The translations under genes and the position numbers were made by a program. From Endozoicomonas gorgoniicola (GTDB lineage Bacteria; Pseudomonadota; Gammaproteobacteria; Pseudomonadales; Endozoicomonadaceae): 64,000 nucleotides of DNA. Shown here piece by piece: positions 42,230-51,980 of this stretch. The stretch covers positions 2,126,501-2,190,500 of the forward strand of contig NZ_JAPFCC010000001.1 in the NCBI RefSeq assembly GCF_025562715.2, in the 5' to 3' direction. The notes beneath the pieces were generated by a model, which was given only the letters and a program-made list of their open reading frames with translations, was not told where the DNA came from and made no database searches. Every line of letters starts with the position of its first letter. The stretch's first letter is position 1.

Positions 42230-43846
42230 TTAGCTGGCTGTTGGCTCAGAAGTTACAGCGATTTTTGTCTCAAGCTTTTTGCCCAAGTCCCTGTCATTAT
42301 AAGTGATGCCATTGGCTTCATCGTTTAATCCTTTGACCAGCGAAAAGCACATCATGATCAGTATGACTGAAAACGGCAGAGCTGCCAGAGTGGATGCAGT
42401 TTGCAGGATTTGCAGTCCTCCTGACAGTAACAACACTGCTGCAACAATACCCAGAGTCAGTCCCCAGAATACGCGGAAGCGCTGAGGGGGATTATTACTG
42501 CCAGTAGACAGAATGGTGCAAATAACCAGGGTGCCAGAGTCCGCAGATGTCACAAACCAGCTAACGATCATGATGGATGCAACAGTTGCCATAAACAGGG
42601 TTAGCTGTTCGACCCCAATAGCTTCAATGGTCTGATACAGTGCCAGGGTCATGTCGCTGTTGACTGCTTCAACAATACCACCTGCGCCATAGAGTTCGGT
42701 GTACAGGGCGGTGCCACCAAACGACACAATCCATATAAATCCTCCCAGTGGTGGAATAGTCAGGGCAGAGAGCAGGAACTGTCGAATGGTGCGACCTCTG
42801 GAGATACGGGCGATGAACATGCCTACCAGTGGGCCCCAGGAAAGCCACCATCCCCAATAAAAGATTGTCCATCCACCCTGCCAGGTTGATTCTGGATTTG
42901 GATCAGTCCACAAGCCCATGGGAATAATGTTGGCAATATAGTCACCCACACTCGTTGCTAACATACCAAGGAGGAAGACCGTCGGGCCTGCAATAATAAA
43001 GAAGCCAATCAGTATAGCGCTGATCCGAATATTCCAAAGGCTCAACCAGCGGATGCCTTTATCAATACCGGACACAACCGAAGCCGTTGCGACTGAAGTG
43101 ATGACTGCAATCAGAATAATCTGGTTAGTGGTGGAAATTTCCATTCCAAACAAATAGTTCAAACCGGCATTCAATTGAGATACACCCAGCCCCAGGGTAG
43201 TGGTCGTGCCAAACAGGGTACTGAATATCGCCAGAAGGTCTACAGCATGACCCAGTGGGCCATTAATTCTGTCGCCAAAGATAGGATACAGGCCAGAACG
43301 GATGGTCAGGGGAAGACCTCGACGGTATGAAAAGTAGGCCAGCATCAGGCCGACGATGATATAGATTGCCCAGCCGTGCAGGCCCCAGTGGAACAGGCTG
43401 ATACGCATGGCAATTTGTGCTGCCTCGCTGGTTCCGGTCTCAACACCGGCCATGGCCATAAAGGGGTTACCCTGAAAATGGAAAACAGGCTCTGCAACAC
43501 TCCAGAACATAATACCGGTACCAATAGCACAGCTGAAGAGCATGGAGAACCAGGTAAAGAACTTAAACTCTGGTTTCTCATCATCCATTCCCAGTCGTAT
43601 GTCACCAAAGCGGCTGAAAGCTACCCAGATTGAGAATACAAGAACAAGACTGACTACCGTAACGTAGTACCAGCTCAGGCTACTCTGTATCCAGTTTTTA
43701 ATACTCCCAAAGATTTCATTGGCCAGTTGAATATTGAAAATGGTGAAAATAACAAAGGCAAAAATCATAACCTTCGAGGCTATACCCAGCCCAGGGTGAA
43801 TGCCTTTGAAAAACCCGCTGCGGGCTATCATTTGATCGGGCTGCAT
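42230..43846 (-). CDS. BCCT-family betaine/carnitine/choline transporter
   Basis: 538 residues with 12 membrane segments. The BCCT signature is clear: SCAIGTGIMFWSVAEPVFHF early on and GWWLSWGPLVGMFIARISRG then RTIRQF in the middle. BCCT carriers import quaternary ammonium compounds with Na+ or H+. Sharing operator site 4 with the catabolic operon, it probably brings in the pathway substrate, which points to a betaine such as trigonelline or homarine. The long cytosolic C-terminal domain of osmosensing BetP is absent. Confidence 0.94.
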   Translation of the reverse strand: MQPDQMIARSGFFKGIHPGLGIASKVMIFAFVIFTIFNIQLANEIFGSIKNWIQSSLSWYYVTVVSLVLVFSIWVAFSRFGDIRLGMDDEKPEFKFFTWFSMLFSCAIGTGIMFWSVAEPVFHFQGNPFMAMAGVETGTSEAAQIAMRISLFHWGLHGWAIYIIVGLMLAYFSYRRGLPLTIRSGLYPIFGDRINGPLGHAVDLLAIFSTLFGTTTTLGLGVSQLNAGLNYLFGMEISTTNQIILIAVITSVATASVVSGIDKGIRWLSLWNIRISAILIGFFIIAGPTVFLLGMLATSVGDYIANIIPMGLWTDPNPESTWQGGWTIFYWGWWLSWGPLVGMFIARISRGRTIRQFLLSALTIPPLGGFIWIVSFGGTALYTELYGAGGIVEAVNSDMTLALYQTIEAIGVEQLTLFMATVASIMIVSWFVTSADSGTLVICTILSTGSNNPPQRFRVFWGLTLGIVAAVLLLSGGLQILQTASTLAALPFSVILIMMCFSLVKGLNDEANGITYNDRDLGKKLETKIAVTSEPTAS

Positions 43847-43857
43847 TAGTTGTTCCC

Positions 43858-43884
43858 ATTATTGTTATTGTTATTGTTATTGAT
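43858..43884. repeat. Hexanucleotide tandem repeat in the BCCT leader
   Basis: About four units of attgtt (aacaat on the gene strand), ending 11 bases before the BCCT start codon, in or next to its ribosome-binding region. Confidence 0.8.
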
Positions 43885-43948
43885 TTTTGTCGCGTACTTG
43901 TTGATTAGATAACAAGCGACAAAACTATTTAACTGCCTTTTCTATTTC

Positions 43949-43962
43949 TTGGTATACCATAA
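43949..43962. promoter_or_regulatory. GntR-type operator site 4
   Basis: TTGGTATACCATAA, 103 bp before the BCCT start codon; same palindrome as the other three sites. Confidence 0.7.
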
Positions 43963-44140
43963 TACAATGAAAAGCTGAAAGCCAAGTAAAATCTGCTAGT
44001 TCATCAACCGAATGTACTGCAACGTGCCTGAATCACTACCAAATCTTTACCTGTAGGGTAAGCGTCAGGCCAACTACATCTACTACTCCACTGTAAAATC
44101 CTGAACACTAATGCTTCCAAACATTCAGGAAGTTGCCATG

Positions 44141-44485
44141 ACAACCCGTCGCACCACTGATTTCTGGAAACACCATATCCGAGCCTGGAACAAAAGCGGG
44201 CTCTCCCAGTCCGAATATGCCCGCAGGCATGAACTCCCGGTTAAAACATTCGGATACCATAAAAGACGCCTCGATAATCAAAGAATCATTCAGTCCGCTC
44301 TCAATTCAGAAGAGCAAAAGCCTTTGATTCCTGTTTGCGTCGCACAAGAGCCGGAACCTCAAAAAACACCGGAAACAGGCATCACCCTTGTCAGCCCCGG
44401 CGGGCTTCGTGACTGGCTCCTGGACGTGTTGCCGGTAGAGCAGAAAAAAGCCCATCAACCTCTGCACTACCAGCCTGCCGCCTGA
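44141..44485 (+). CDS. IS66-family accessory protein TnpA-like
   Basis: 115 residues from ATG 44141. RTTDFWKHHIRAWNKSGLSQ followed by SEYARRHELPVKTFGYHKRR is the helix-turn-helix of the small IS66 accessory protein. It appears complete, but the rest of the element downstream is deleted, so it is a leftover gene. Confidence 0.8.
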   Translation, partial: TTRRTTDFWKHHIRAWNKSGLSQSEYARRHELPVKTFGYHKRRLDNQRIIQSALNSEEQKPLIPVCVAQEPEPQKTPETGITLVSPGGLRDWLLDVLPVEQKKAHQPLHYQPAA

Positions 44486-44541
44486 ATTTCCATGACCTGT
44501 TTCAATGCAAACTACAGGGTGCTTGTCGGATAATAAACGAC

Positions 44542-44928
44542 ATGAATACGATCACTACGCCAGACAGCCCGACCTTTGAATCCCTTCAGCTCGAGAATGT
44601 TTAGCTGAAGGCGAAATTGGCGTGGTATGAAGAACAGTTCCGGCTACAACAGCATAAACAGTTTGGAGCTTCCAGTGAGCGCTTTGAAGGCCAGGAACAA
44701 CTCTTTAATGAGGCGGAAGAACTGGCTCTTTGCTCAATGCGTTAATGATGCCAATGCCATCTATATAGCCTGATCGAAACGGCCAAAGCCAATGGTCTGG
44801 AGCCTTATGCATGGTTCCGCTACATACTGTCTAAATTACCTCAGCTACCCAAAGGCAGCAGTGTCGAACACCTGTTGCCTATGAAGCTGACACAGGATGA
44901 TTTAAAAATAGCGGATTGGTGGAAATAG
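44542..44928 (+). pseudogene. IS66 transposase TnpC remnant
   Basis: The start reads MNTITTPDSPTFESLQLENV, stop, LKAKLAWYEEQFRLQQHKQF then GASSERFEGQEQLFNEAEEL, the TnpC N-terminus. It jumps directly to LYSLIETAKANGLEPYAWFR, YILSKLPQLPKGSSVEHLLP, the C-terminus, in another frame. The catalytic core is deleted. Confidence 0.8.
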
Positions 44929-45161
44929 GGCTAGATAGGGTTCCCCAACCGCTTACTTTGAAAAATAACCTGCTGTTTTGAGAGCGAAAATTAGGTTAAC
45001 CCGTTGATTATAAAAATCACATGATTGAGGTCATACCTGTTCACATAACGGTAATAATCTGATATCAAACTACTCAGACTTACTCTGAGCCTACGCCCAA
45101 GGATGTCATACCATTGCGGTATTGGAGGCTTAAAAACAATAATAAAGAACAAGGAAGACTC

Positions 45162-47495
45162 ATGAGCTATACCCGTCGCCGTTTCCTGCAGACTCTTGTG
45201 GTTTCTGCCGGTGTTGTAACCCTGTCCAGCCTGACTGGCTGTTCTAATGATGACAATACCGACAGCCAACCTTCAGACTTATTGCCCACCATTGCGCCTG
45301 AGTACTTTCCACAGTCCGTGATGTCCGGCGATCCCCGCCCAGACTCCGTTATTCTGTGGACCCGAGCCATCAATGGTGACGCCGATCTCAGTGTGACTTT
45401 GCAGGTCGCCAAAGACGCCCAATTTACCGAGCTACTGGTTGATGAAGTCTTCACCACCAGTGCCGACAACGGCCGCTGCCTCAAAGTGCGAGTCACCGAT
45501 CTTGACGCTCACCAGCACTACTACTATCGCTTTATGTTCCAAAACGAGGGTAAGTGGATGAGTAGCCGCATCGGCCGCACCAAAACCGCTGCCCTGCCCG
45601 ATGCCGATGTACCGGTGAAGTTTGGCTTTGCTTCCTGCCAAGACTACGGCGGTCGCTACTACAACACCTACCTGTCTTTGCTGGCCCAAGACGATCTGGA
45701 CTTCGTACTGCATCTGGGTGACTACATCTACGAAACGGTGGGCGACAGTGGCTTTCAAGATGCCACCGAAGAGCGGAGCATCGAGTTCCGCGATCCAGAC
45801 GGTGCCATTCAGATGGGCACCGAAGACGCCCCATTGGCAGCCGCGGCCAGCGTAGACAACTATCGCCAGCTGTATGAAACCTACCGCAGCGATCCAGTTC
45901 TGCAACAGGTGCATGAGCGCTTCCCTCTGGCCGCCATCTGGGACGATCATGAGTTCTCCGACGACAGCTGGCAGGACGTTGCCACCTATTACGACGGTGC
46001 CAAAGACGAACAGTACAGCCAACGTAAACGCAACGCTGAGCAAGTCTACTTTGAGTTCATGCCCATTGACCATACCACAGCCCACGGTGATGAAGGCGCT
46101 GGCTTGATGGCAGTGGATGAATCTCAGCTGTTCCCTAACACCAAAATCTATCGCGAACTGCGTTTCGGTCAGCACTTGCACCTCGCGCTCACCGATTACC
46201 GAACTTTCCGCCCTGATCACCTGATTCCTGAGGATGCCTTCCCCGGCACCGTGGTCATGGATGCGGCCACACTCACCGCGTTTCTCACCGCCACAGGCAT
46301 GCCCCAGCCGGTTGTGGATGCCACGGTCGCCGCCATGAGCCCAGTCATCGACATCGATGCACCGGAGATGGCGGTATACAAGGCCAGCTTCATCGAGCTG
46401 TTCACTGGTCTCTATACCCAGGAGCTGGCAACCCGATTGCAGATAGACCCCGCCACCGCAGCGGTGGAAGCGGCCACTCGAGCTCAAAATGCTATCCAAG
46501 GCAAGCTGACCAGCAGCTATCTCAACTTGGCTCTCGCTGGTGCCCAGGCCAGCCTGCCGGCAGACCACCCCCTGCAGGCACTGCCACCGCTACCAGAAAC
46601 CGGAGTGGAAACCGGTCTAGGCTTCTACACCTTGGGTAAAACCAGCCTATTTGCCGATTTAGGCGCTCGCTATCTGGTGATCAAAGACACCTTCGACCTC
46701 TATGCCGGCTACCTGGAGTGGCTGGCCCAGCAGGAAGGAAAGAGCGTGCAAAGCCCTTATGATGCCGAGCAGCTTGCGTGGCTTAGCGGCGTACTGACCC
46801 AAAGCGATGCCACCCACAAGATGATGGCAACCTCGGTCTCCTTTGCCCCACTACTGGCGGATCTGTCTGATAGCCGCCCTGACAGCGGGGTGCCGGATCT
46901 GGAAGCGGTACTCAACTCCGATCTGGTGCCGTCGTCTCTGAAGCAGCGTCTTTACCTCAACGTGGATCACTGGGATGGCTTCCCACAGTACAAAACCAAT
47001 CTGGCCAAGGATCTGCTGAGCCCTACCGGCACCATCACCTTTGCTGGCGACATCCACGCCACCTTCGTGACTCAGCACCCAACGGATGCAGCCACCGGCA
47101 ATACCGCCATCGACTTCACCACCAGTTCGGTCAGCTCTGGCACCTTTGGCTCGTTTTTGGATGAAGGTCTTCAAGGTCTGCTGTCTCAACTGGGGCCGGT
47201 ACCCGAAGAGATTGATCAGCTCAAGTACTTCTTCGATACCATCGCCTTGACCGCCAGTAAACGTGACGACGTCACCTCAAAGCTGCAGTTCTCTAAGATG
47301 TGGGAGCACGGTGTTGGCGTGGCAACAGCGACATCAGACGGTGTGCAGGTGGCCTTCCACAACATCCCTACTTTCTGGGACGGCACTGACTGGGTTCGTA
47401 CCTCGTTCTACGACAACCCGCAAACCTTCCTGGCACAGGTACGCACACACTTGGTCAACTGGAAAGATGGCGAGCTAAATATCGTGCCTGCCTAA
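45162..47495 (+). CDS. phoD: PhoD-like phosphatase/phosphodiesterase, Tat-exported
   Basis: 777 residues from ATG 45162. The twin-arginine signal TRRRFLQTLVVSAGV ends in LTGCSN, so a lipoprotein form is possible. PhoD marks: PQSVMSGDPRPDSVILWTR, KFGFASCQDYGGRYYNTYL, LHLGDYIYE, AIWDDHEFSDDSW, FAGDIHATFVT. PhoD proteins hydrolyse phosphodiesters and monoesters in the periplasm with Ca/Fe cofactors. The gene is visibly richer in G+C than its neighbours and is bounded by IS66 and IS1 debris, which suggests separate acquisition. It is longer than typical PhoD (500-600 aa) because of an insertion around residues 390-560. Confidence 0.9.
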   Translation: MSYTRRRFLQTLVVSAGVVTLSSLTGCSNDDNTDSQPSDLLPTIAPEYFPQSVMSGDPRPDSVILWTRAINGDADLSVTLQVAKDAQFTELLVDEVFTTSADNGRCLKVRVTDLDAHQHYYYRFMFQNEGKWMSSRIGRTKTAALPDADVPVKFGFASCQDYGGRYYNTYLSLLAQDDLDFVLHLGDYIYETVGDSGFQDATEERSIEFRDPDGAIQMGTEDAPLAAAASVDNYRQLYETYRSDPVLQQVHERFPLAAIWDDHEFSDDSWQDVATYYDGAKDEQYSQRKRNAEQVYFEFMPIDHTTAHGDEGAGLMAVDESQLFPNTKIYRELRFGQHLHLALTDYRTFRPDHLIPEDAFPGTVVMDAATLTAFLTATGMPQPVVDATVAAMSPVIDIDAPEMAVYKASFIELFTGLYTQELATRLQIDPATAAVEAATRAQNAIQGKLTSSYLNLALAGAQASLPADHPLQALPPLPETGVETGLGFYTLGKTSLFADLGARYLVIKDTFDLYAGYLEWLAQQEGKSVQSPYDAEQLAWLSGVLTQSDATHKMMATSVSFAPLLADLSDSRPDSGVPDLEAVLNSDLVPSSLKQRLYLNVDHWDGFPQYKTNLAKDLLSPTGTITFAGDIHATFVTQHPTDAATGNTAIDFTTSSVSSGTFGSFLDEGLQGLLSQLGPVPEEIDQLKYFFDTIALTASKRDDVTSKLQFSKMWEHGVGVATATSDGVQVAFHNIPTFWDGTDWVRTSFYDNPQTFLAQVRTHLVNWKDGELNIVPA

Positions 47496-47507
47496 TCCGG
47501 TCACGTT

Positions 47508-48124
47508 TCAAACAGGTTGATACAAAATCCGTGAGATGAACTCTCCGATCACCTTGTCGTGCAGTTCCTCTAAGCGAGAAAAGCAGAGTTCTACGGGTTA
47601 ATCGTTTAAGACGTGTACGAAGTGTCAGATTGTTTCTCTCGATGCTTTGTGTCAGTTTCTTGCTGATAATATGGCTCTGTGCCGGTAGCTCTGAGCCATA
47701 GGTTTTCCAATCATCGGTGCAATAGAACCTGAACTTATAGGGTTTGACCAACTTTATCAGCTTCTTCAAGGTTTTCTTCGTTCTGCGTCCAAAGATATGT
47801 GCGATTACCCTCTGGTAGCAAGGCTCCCGTGCGTAGAACAGCCAGCTCTGATTTTTCTTATTGCCAACATAGGACCATTGTCCATCCATCTGGCAGATTA
47901 GCACCAGCTCTTCATTGTCGAAAGGGAGTGACGTTACCTGTGGCGGGGCGAGTTTTTTAAATGGCTGATGTCCGTCGTTGGACTGATCCCCAGAACACGA
48001 CCTGTATCCCTGACACCAGAACCATTCATAGTCATGCTCACTATGGGCTCGTGGGTGCTTTGCCATTTTTCACAACGCCATCTGTGGTATCACAGTGAAC
48101 ACATACAACTTTAATGATTGCCAT
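47508..48124 (-). pseudogene. IS1-family element remnant (insA/insB)
   Basis: ATG at 48124 begins IKVVCVHCDTTDGVVKNGKA (InsA zinc finger); the second half of that finger is deleted. SGVRDTGRVLGISPTTDIS then HLKNS is the end of InsA in the next frame. InsB follows (LVLICQMDGQWSYVGNKKNQ, SWLFYAREPCYQRVIAHIFG, TDDWKTYGS, SIERNNLTLRTRLKRL), with a frameshift before ELHDKVIGEFISRILYQ. Degenerate, so unlikely to be active. Confidence 0.8.
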
Positions 48125-49813
48125 AGGGAAAAAAATAGATAGAGTATCAGCAAAGCTCTTCCGAAAAATATACGAGATCAACGCATCTGATTCATGACCC
48201 TTTTGAGGGTATCGTGAGGTTCCTGCTATAACAGAAAGCAAAAGTACCCTCAAAAGTACCCCCACATTATTTTTTAGCCCACATTAAATTTTCAAAACCG
48301 GGTTCGAAGTTCATTTTGCTCAGGAATGATAGCATGAGCAAAAAGCCTGCGTCAGGAAGACTTCCCTGTCTAACCATTTCACCCTGAAAATACTACCCAA
48401 TAATCCAATCGCGAGTCAGCGAAAAAATAGAAGACTTCAGTTGATCAAGTCGATCAATCATCAGGCTCTTTGGAAACAGCTCTTTCACCAAGGGAACATT
48501 GATTCCCAGCCCCACCACATCTATCCCTGACTGCTGACAACGACTCACCAGATCGACCACCGCATCGCGATGCTCACAGTCAGGCGCTCCATCCGTAATC
48601 ATCAGGATCAGACGACGCTCCACCTTTGCCTGACAGATTTGGTGAACCGCATGCCACAATCCGGTGGCCATGGGTGTTGAGTCGTGGCTATCCAGAGCCA
48701 CCAGTGTTTGAGCTACCTTTTGAGTAGACTCTTTGCCTGTGACGATAGGAAAGACTCTATCTTCTCTGGTACCCGGATAAGCCGATGCTGAAACAGTGAC
48801 TCCGTTTATCTGCTTCAGTGCATACACCAGCGCCAGAACCGCTTCCCTTGCCAACGGCATCCTTACTGCCATAGAAGAAGAAATATCCAGCGAGATATGA
48901 ACGGTGGCATTGATAGTGATGGATTCTGCCCGTCGTTTGAAAAGACGACCATCATCCAACGCTATTCTGTGTAACCGTTTGCCATCTATCCGGATGCCTC
49001 TCTTGCCTGTGCGATCTCTGGTGAGCGTTTTTGCCTGAACCAGTCCAGTTAGCTGTGCGGCTAAACGGGTGGATTCTGACTGCACTTTCCAGAGCAAGTC
49101 TTTTGCAGCCTGCCTGTCTTCATCTGTCGTCACCACCGCATCCAGTCCTGGTGTGGTTGTGATGGCTGACATCCCTGAAGACTGCTCGCAACTCCATGAC
49201 TCCAGCTCTCCGGCGACCGTTTCAAACAGGTCATCCGGCCAGTCCTGATCGGTAGATTCCAGAATTTGTTTCAAGCTCTCTTTTTGGAGCAACAGGTCTT
49301 CAGCCTTGTCTGAAGCATCGCCATTGCCTGAAACGTCCTGGTTACTACTTCCACACGAATATTCAGGATTATCACCTTCTCCTTCCTCAGAATCGGATTC
49401 TGGCTCACCACCTGACACAGAATCTGTTTTATCCTCCTGATTCTGCGGTTCAGGTTGCTGAGAGTTGGTTTCCTGCTCTTCTAGCAAATTTTCGGGTTTG
49501 TCAGAATCTTCCTCACCAGAATCTTTGCTGTCAGAATTTTCATTGCTGAGATTCTGAAACAAAGCGATGATATGGTCAGCCAAAGTCAGGGCTTCCCTGG
49601 TGCTGTTCAAGTCGGGAACCTGCTTTAACAGTCCATTCAGCGAATCCAGTAACTGTTTGGGAAAACAGGCTTTCATCACTTCACGGGCTTTTATAGCTTC
49701 CTGCTTCAGAGCCTTCTGACCCAGCACATCAAACCGCAAGATAGACAACAAAGCGTCGTTTAGCACCTTCACAGGCGGGTCACTCTTGTCCGGCGCACTT
49801 AAACGACCTTCAA

Positions 49814-51512
49814 CCTAAATTCAGCAGTTGAACGCCATTGAGCCATGCCGTTAGGGATAGCTTCTCACAGTTCAGAGCAGCATTTTTTTAAGTTATTAAC
49901 CCGATCCAATTAATGGTTGCATCGTAATAACCTGCCCCTTTTTCAAAAATTTCGAGACTGCTTTCGTTAAAATACGACACCATGCGTTAATTGGAGTCAA
50001 CTGCGGTGCGATACTTTTGATTGAATCAAAAAAATCACACAGTTCACTTTGTAATTTCGCAATTTTATACATCCATCGATGCTGGCTTGTCAGCTTTATT
50101 TTCTTTTGATTGCCAGAGTGGGTCAGCTTGCCAATTGAACTCATTAATAAGGGACGGCTGGTAATTGATTCTTTATGGGATTCCGGATTACTCAATCGAA
50201 CGTATAGCGTCCACCAGTTGTAAACCAAGGCAACCATTCGGGCCAGCATTCGACATCTTGCCATATCTTTTGTTACATAACCGCCCCAGCCCCATTGGTT
50301 TTTGATTTCATCAAAGTTATTTTCACAGTCAGCCCTGTTGCGATAATGATTAATGATCGAGACTATATCATTATCAAGAGATGTGACCAGAACCGAATAC
50401 TCGTAAGCTTTTATATTTTCTGGCTCTTCTATTAATGCTAACGTTTGTTGACGTTCTTTTATTCCTTTTTCCAACATCGGTATTTCATTTTCAGGACGCC
50501 GTCTTCGAACAATAATTATGCGTCTTTCTTTTTTCCATCCTGACAGTTTAATTACGGATTCTTTTCCCTCCCAATGGTTGTCGTATTTTACCCATCCTCC
50601 GCTACAGTGTGCATTCCCTATGGCTTTCTTAACGTTGTCGTGCTTCTTCATTTTAAAAAGATAATGACAACCAGCATCTTCCAATTCGCTCATTACCCGG
50701 TCACTTCCCCAATCACAATCACCACGAACAAATTCAGGCCAGCAACATTTTGGAAGTCGATTTAATAGCTCCATTAAACCGGGTAAAGAGTATTTACTTT
50801 GACTTTGATTTCCGGGTCTGACTTCAACCTCCAGTATTAATTTAAGATTAGCCATCATATATGAGTGGTAAGTATGAGAGGGCCTCCCTTTCTTATGTGG
50901 GTTATAGCCATTAACCGCTCCTTCCTGATGCCCATAAATGGTTTTCACGGTAACATCAACATCCATAATCCATGGAATGGTTAATAACGGATCAAAACAG
51001 AGATGGAGGTGTTTTTGCATCCATTCAACGCCTTCATCTTCGTCAATCTTCTTTAAACCACGCCTGGCAGAATCATCGCTGACAATTTTTTTCATCCCAA
51101 GCAACTGAGCGTTTACTTTATCACCAATAATTGTTCCGATATGCGCATAGCGTTTATGTCCTGAAAGAATGGAAAGCATTAATGAGCCAATCACATCCAC
51201 TTTTTGAGGGGCGTTTGGGCTTTTATAAGTTAGTGGGCAATCGTTAATCCAGGGTTCAAATCGGTGACCTGTTTTTAAAAACTGTATAAAAAAAGGAAGC
51301 TGTCCCATTGGGGTGACCGATGCTTCAGGCTCCCACTCGACATGAATTTTACCGTCGAAAGAATCGACTTCGAGTTTGACGGATAAGGGGTCTTTTTCCA
51401 TTTCAGACAACTCACCCTTTGGGGGAGTGGGTTTTGGTGGTCGAATCATCTTCAAGCCCTCAATATTGTTGAGGGTGAGAGTTTAGCTCAGGGGTTAACC
51501 GCTGAATTTAGG
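49814..51512 (-). mobile_element. IS1380-like insertion sequence in VWA gene copy 2
   Basis: 1699 bp. Ends are imperfect inverted repeats: CCTAAATTCAGCAGTTGAAC (49814) and the complement of gttaaccgctgaatttagg (ending 51512). A 5-bp target duplication TTCAA stands at 49809-49813 and 51513-51517. The uninterrupted copy 1 has ttcag at this place. Repeats and transposase look intact, so the insertion is recent. Confidence 0.9.
49896..51455 (-). CDS. IS1380-family DDE transposase
   Basis: 519 residues. First Asp in WIMDVDVTVKTIYGHQEGAV, NGYNPHKKGRPSHTYHSYMM, the second Asp in EFVRGDCDWGSDRVM, and the Glu region in YRNRADCENNFDEIKNQWGW. This is the usual DDE arrangement of IS1380 transposases, with the long insertion between strands. 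The reading frame is complete and fills the element. Confidence 0.88.
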   Translation of the reverse strand: MKMIRPPKPTPPKGELSEMEKDPLSVKLEVDSFDGKIHVEWEPEASVTPMGQLPFFIQFLKTGHRFEPWINDCPLTYKSPNAPQKVDVIGSLMLSILSGHKRYAHIGTIIGDKVNAQLLGMKKIVSDDSARRGLKKIDEDEGVEWMQKHLHLCFDPLLTIPWIMDVDVTVKTIYGHQEGAVNGYNPHKKGRPSHTYHSYMMANLKLILEVEVRPGNQSQSKYSLPGLMELLNRLPKCCWPEFVRGDCDWGSDRVMSELEDAGCHYLFKMKKHDNVKKAIGNAHCSGGWVKYDNHWEGKESVIKLSGWKKERRIIIVRRRRPENEIPMLEKGIKERQQTLALIEEPENIKAYEYSVLVTSLDNDIVSIINHYRNRADCENNFDEIKNQWGWGGYVTKDMARCRMLARMVALVYNWWTLYVRLSNPESHKESITSRPLLMSSIGKLTHSGNQKKIKLTSQHRWMYKIAKLQSELCDFFDSIKSIAPQLTPINAWCRILTKAVSKFLKKGQVITMQPLIGSG

Positions 51513-51898
51513 TTCAATCACCAACTGGTGAACGACATCCGCAAGAGAAAATGCAGCACCGGGGTATTCCCGGCTGATGGCTTTTTCAATGCGAATATCT
51601 TCTAAAAGGTTGGTCAGCCTGCGCCGTAAAGCAGAGCCTTCGTAATCCAGATAAAAATCTGTATAGCGAACATGTGCTGCTTCGTGACTGAGAAAACCCC
51701 ATGCCAGCTTTTCCTGCTCTGGCCGTTGCGGGTCAAAGGCGGGTAGCCAGATACTTTCACCATCGGTGCAAGCTCTGTGACCAGCGACTTCAACCCGAAC
51801 ACCCATTTTCCTGCCCAATGCACTGCCAACGATGGGTAGTGCTTTCTGTAAAACAGGAGCCATATCCAAATACCTCTCGATCAATATAAAAGAAGAAA

Positions 51899-51934
51899 GG
51901 GACATAGCACCTGCCCAAGCGGGCACTATGTCCC
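51899..51934 (-). terminator. Terminator-like hairpin before VWA gene 2
   Basis: Identical to the hairpin at 14458-14493 (gggacatag/ctatgtccc, then tttcttctttta on the minus strand), 36 bases before the start codon. Confidence 0.6.
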
Positions 51935-51980
51935 GCCAGGGCTTTTTATCGTAAAAGACAACGTCCTTTAAAAAGACGCT

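Larger units (their letters stand above)
48393..51863 (-). pseudogene. CobT-like VWA gene, copy 2, split by an IS
   Basis: The N-terminal part (51513-51863; MAPVLQKALPIVGSALGRKM) and the C-terminal part (48393-49808) match the VWA gene at 12656-14422 at high identity. Between them lies an IS1380-like element flanked by TTCAA repeats. The C-terminal piece keeps the acidic linker and the VWA motif DISSSM and could be translated from an internal start, but the HEAAH part is separated. Its last 18 codons differ from copy 1. Confidence 0.92.

Noticed and set aside
44990..45113. Possible Pho box upstream of phoD
   Set aside because: A ctgttcacataacggtaat stretch is only loosely similar to tandem CTGTCAT repeats.
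45432..46568. A 378-codon minus-strand frame antisense to phoD
   Set aside because: It mirrors the coding periodicity of the G+C-rich phoD gene, has no recognisable family and no ribosome binding site.
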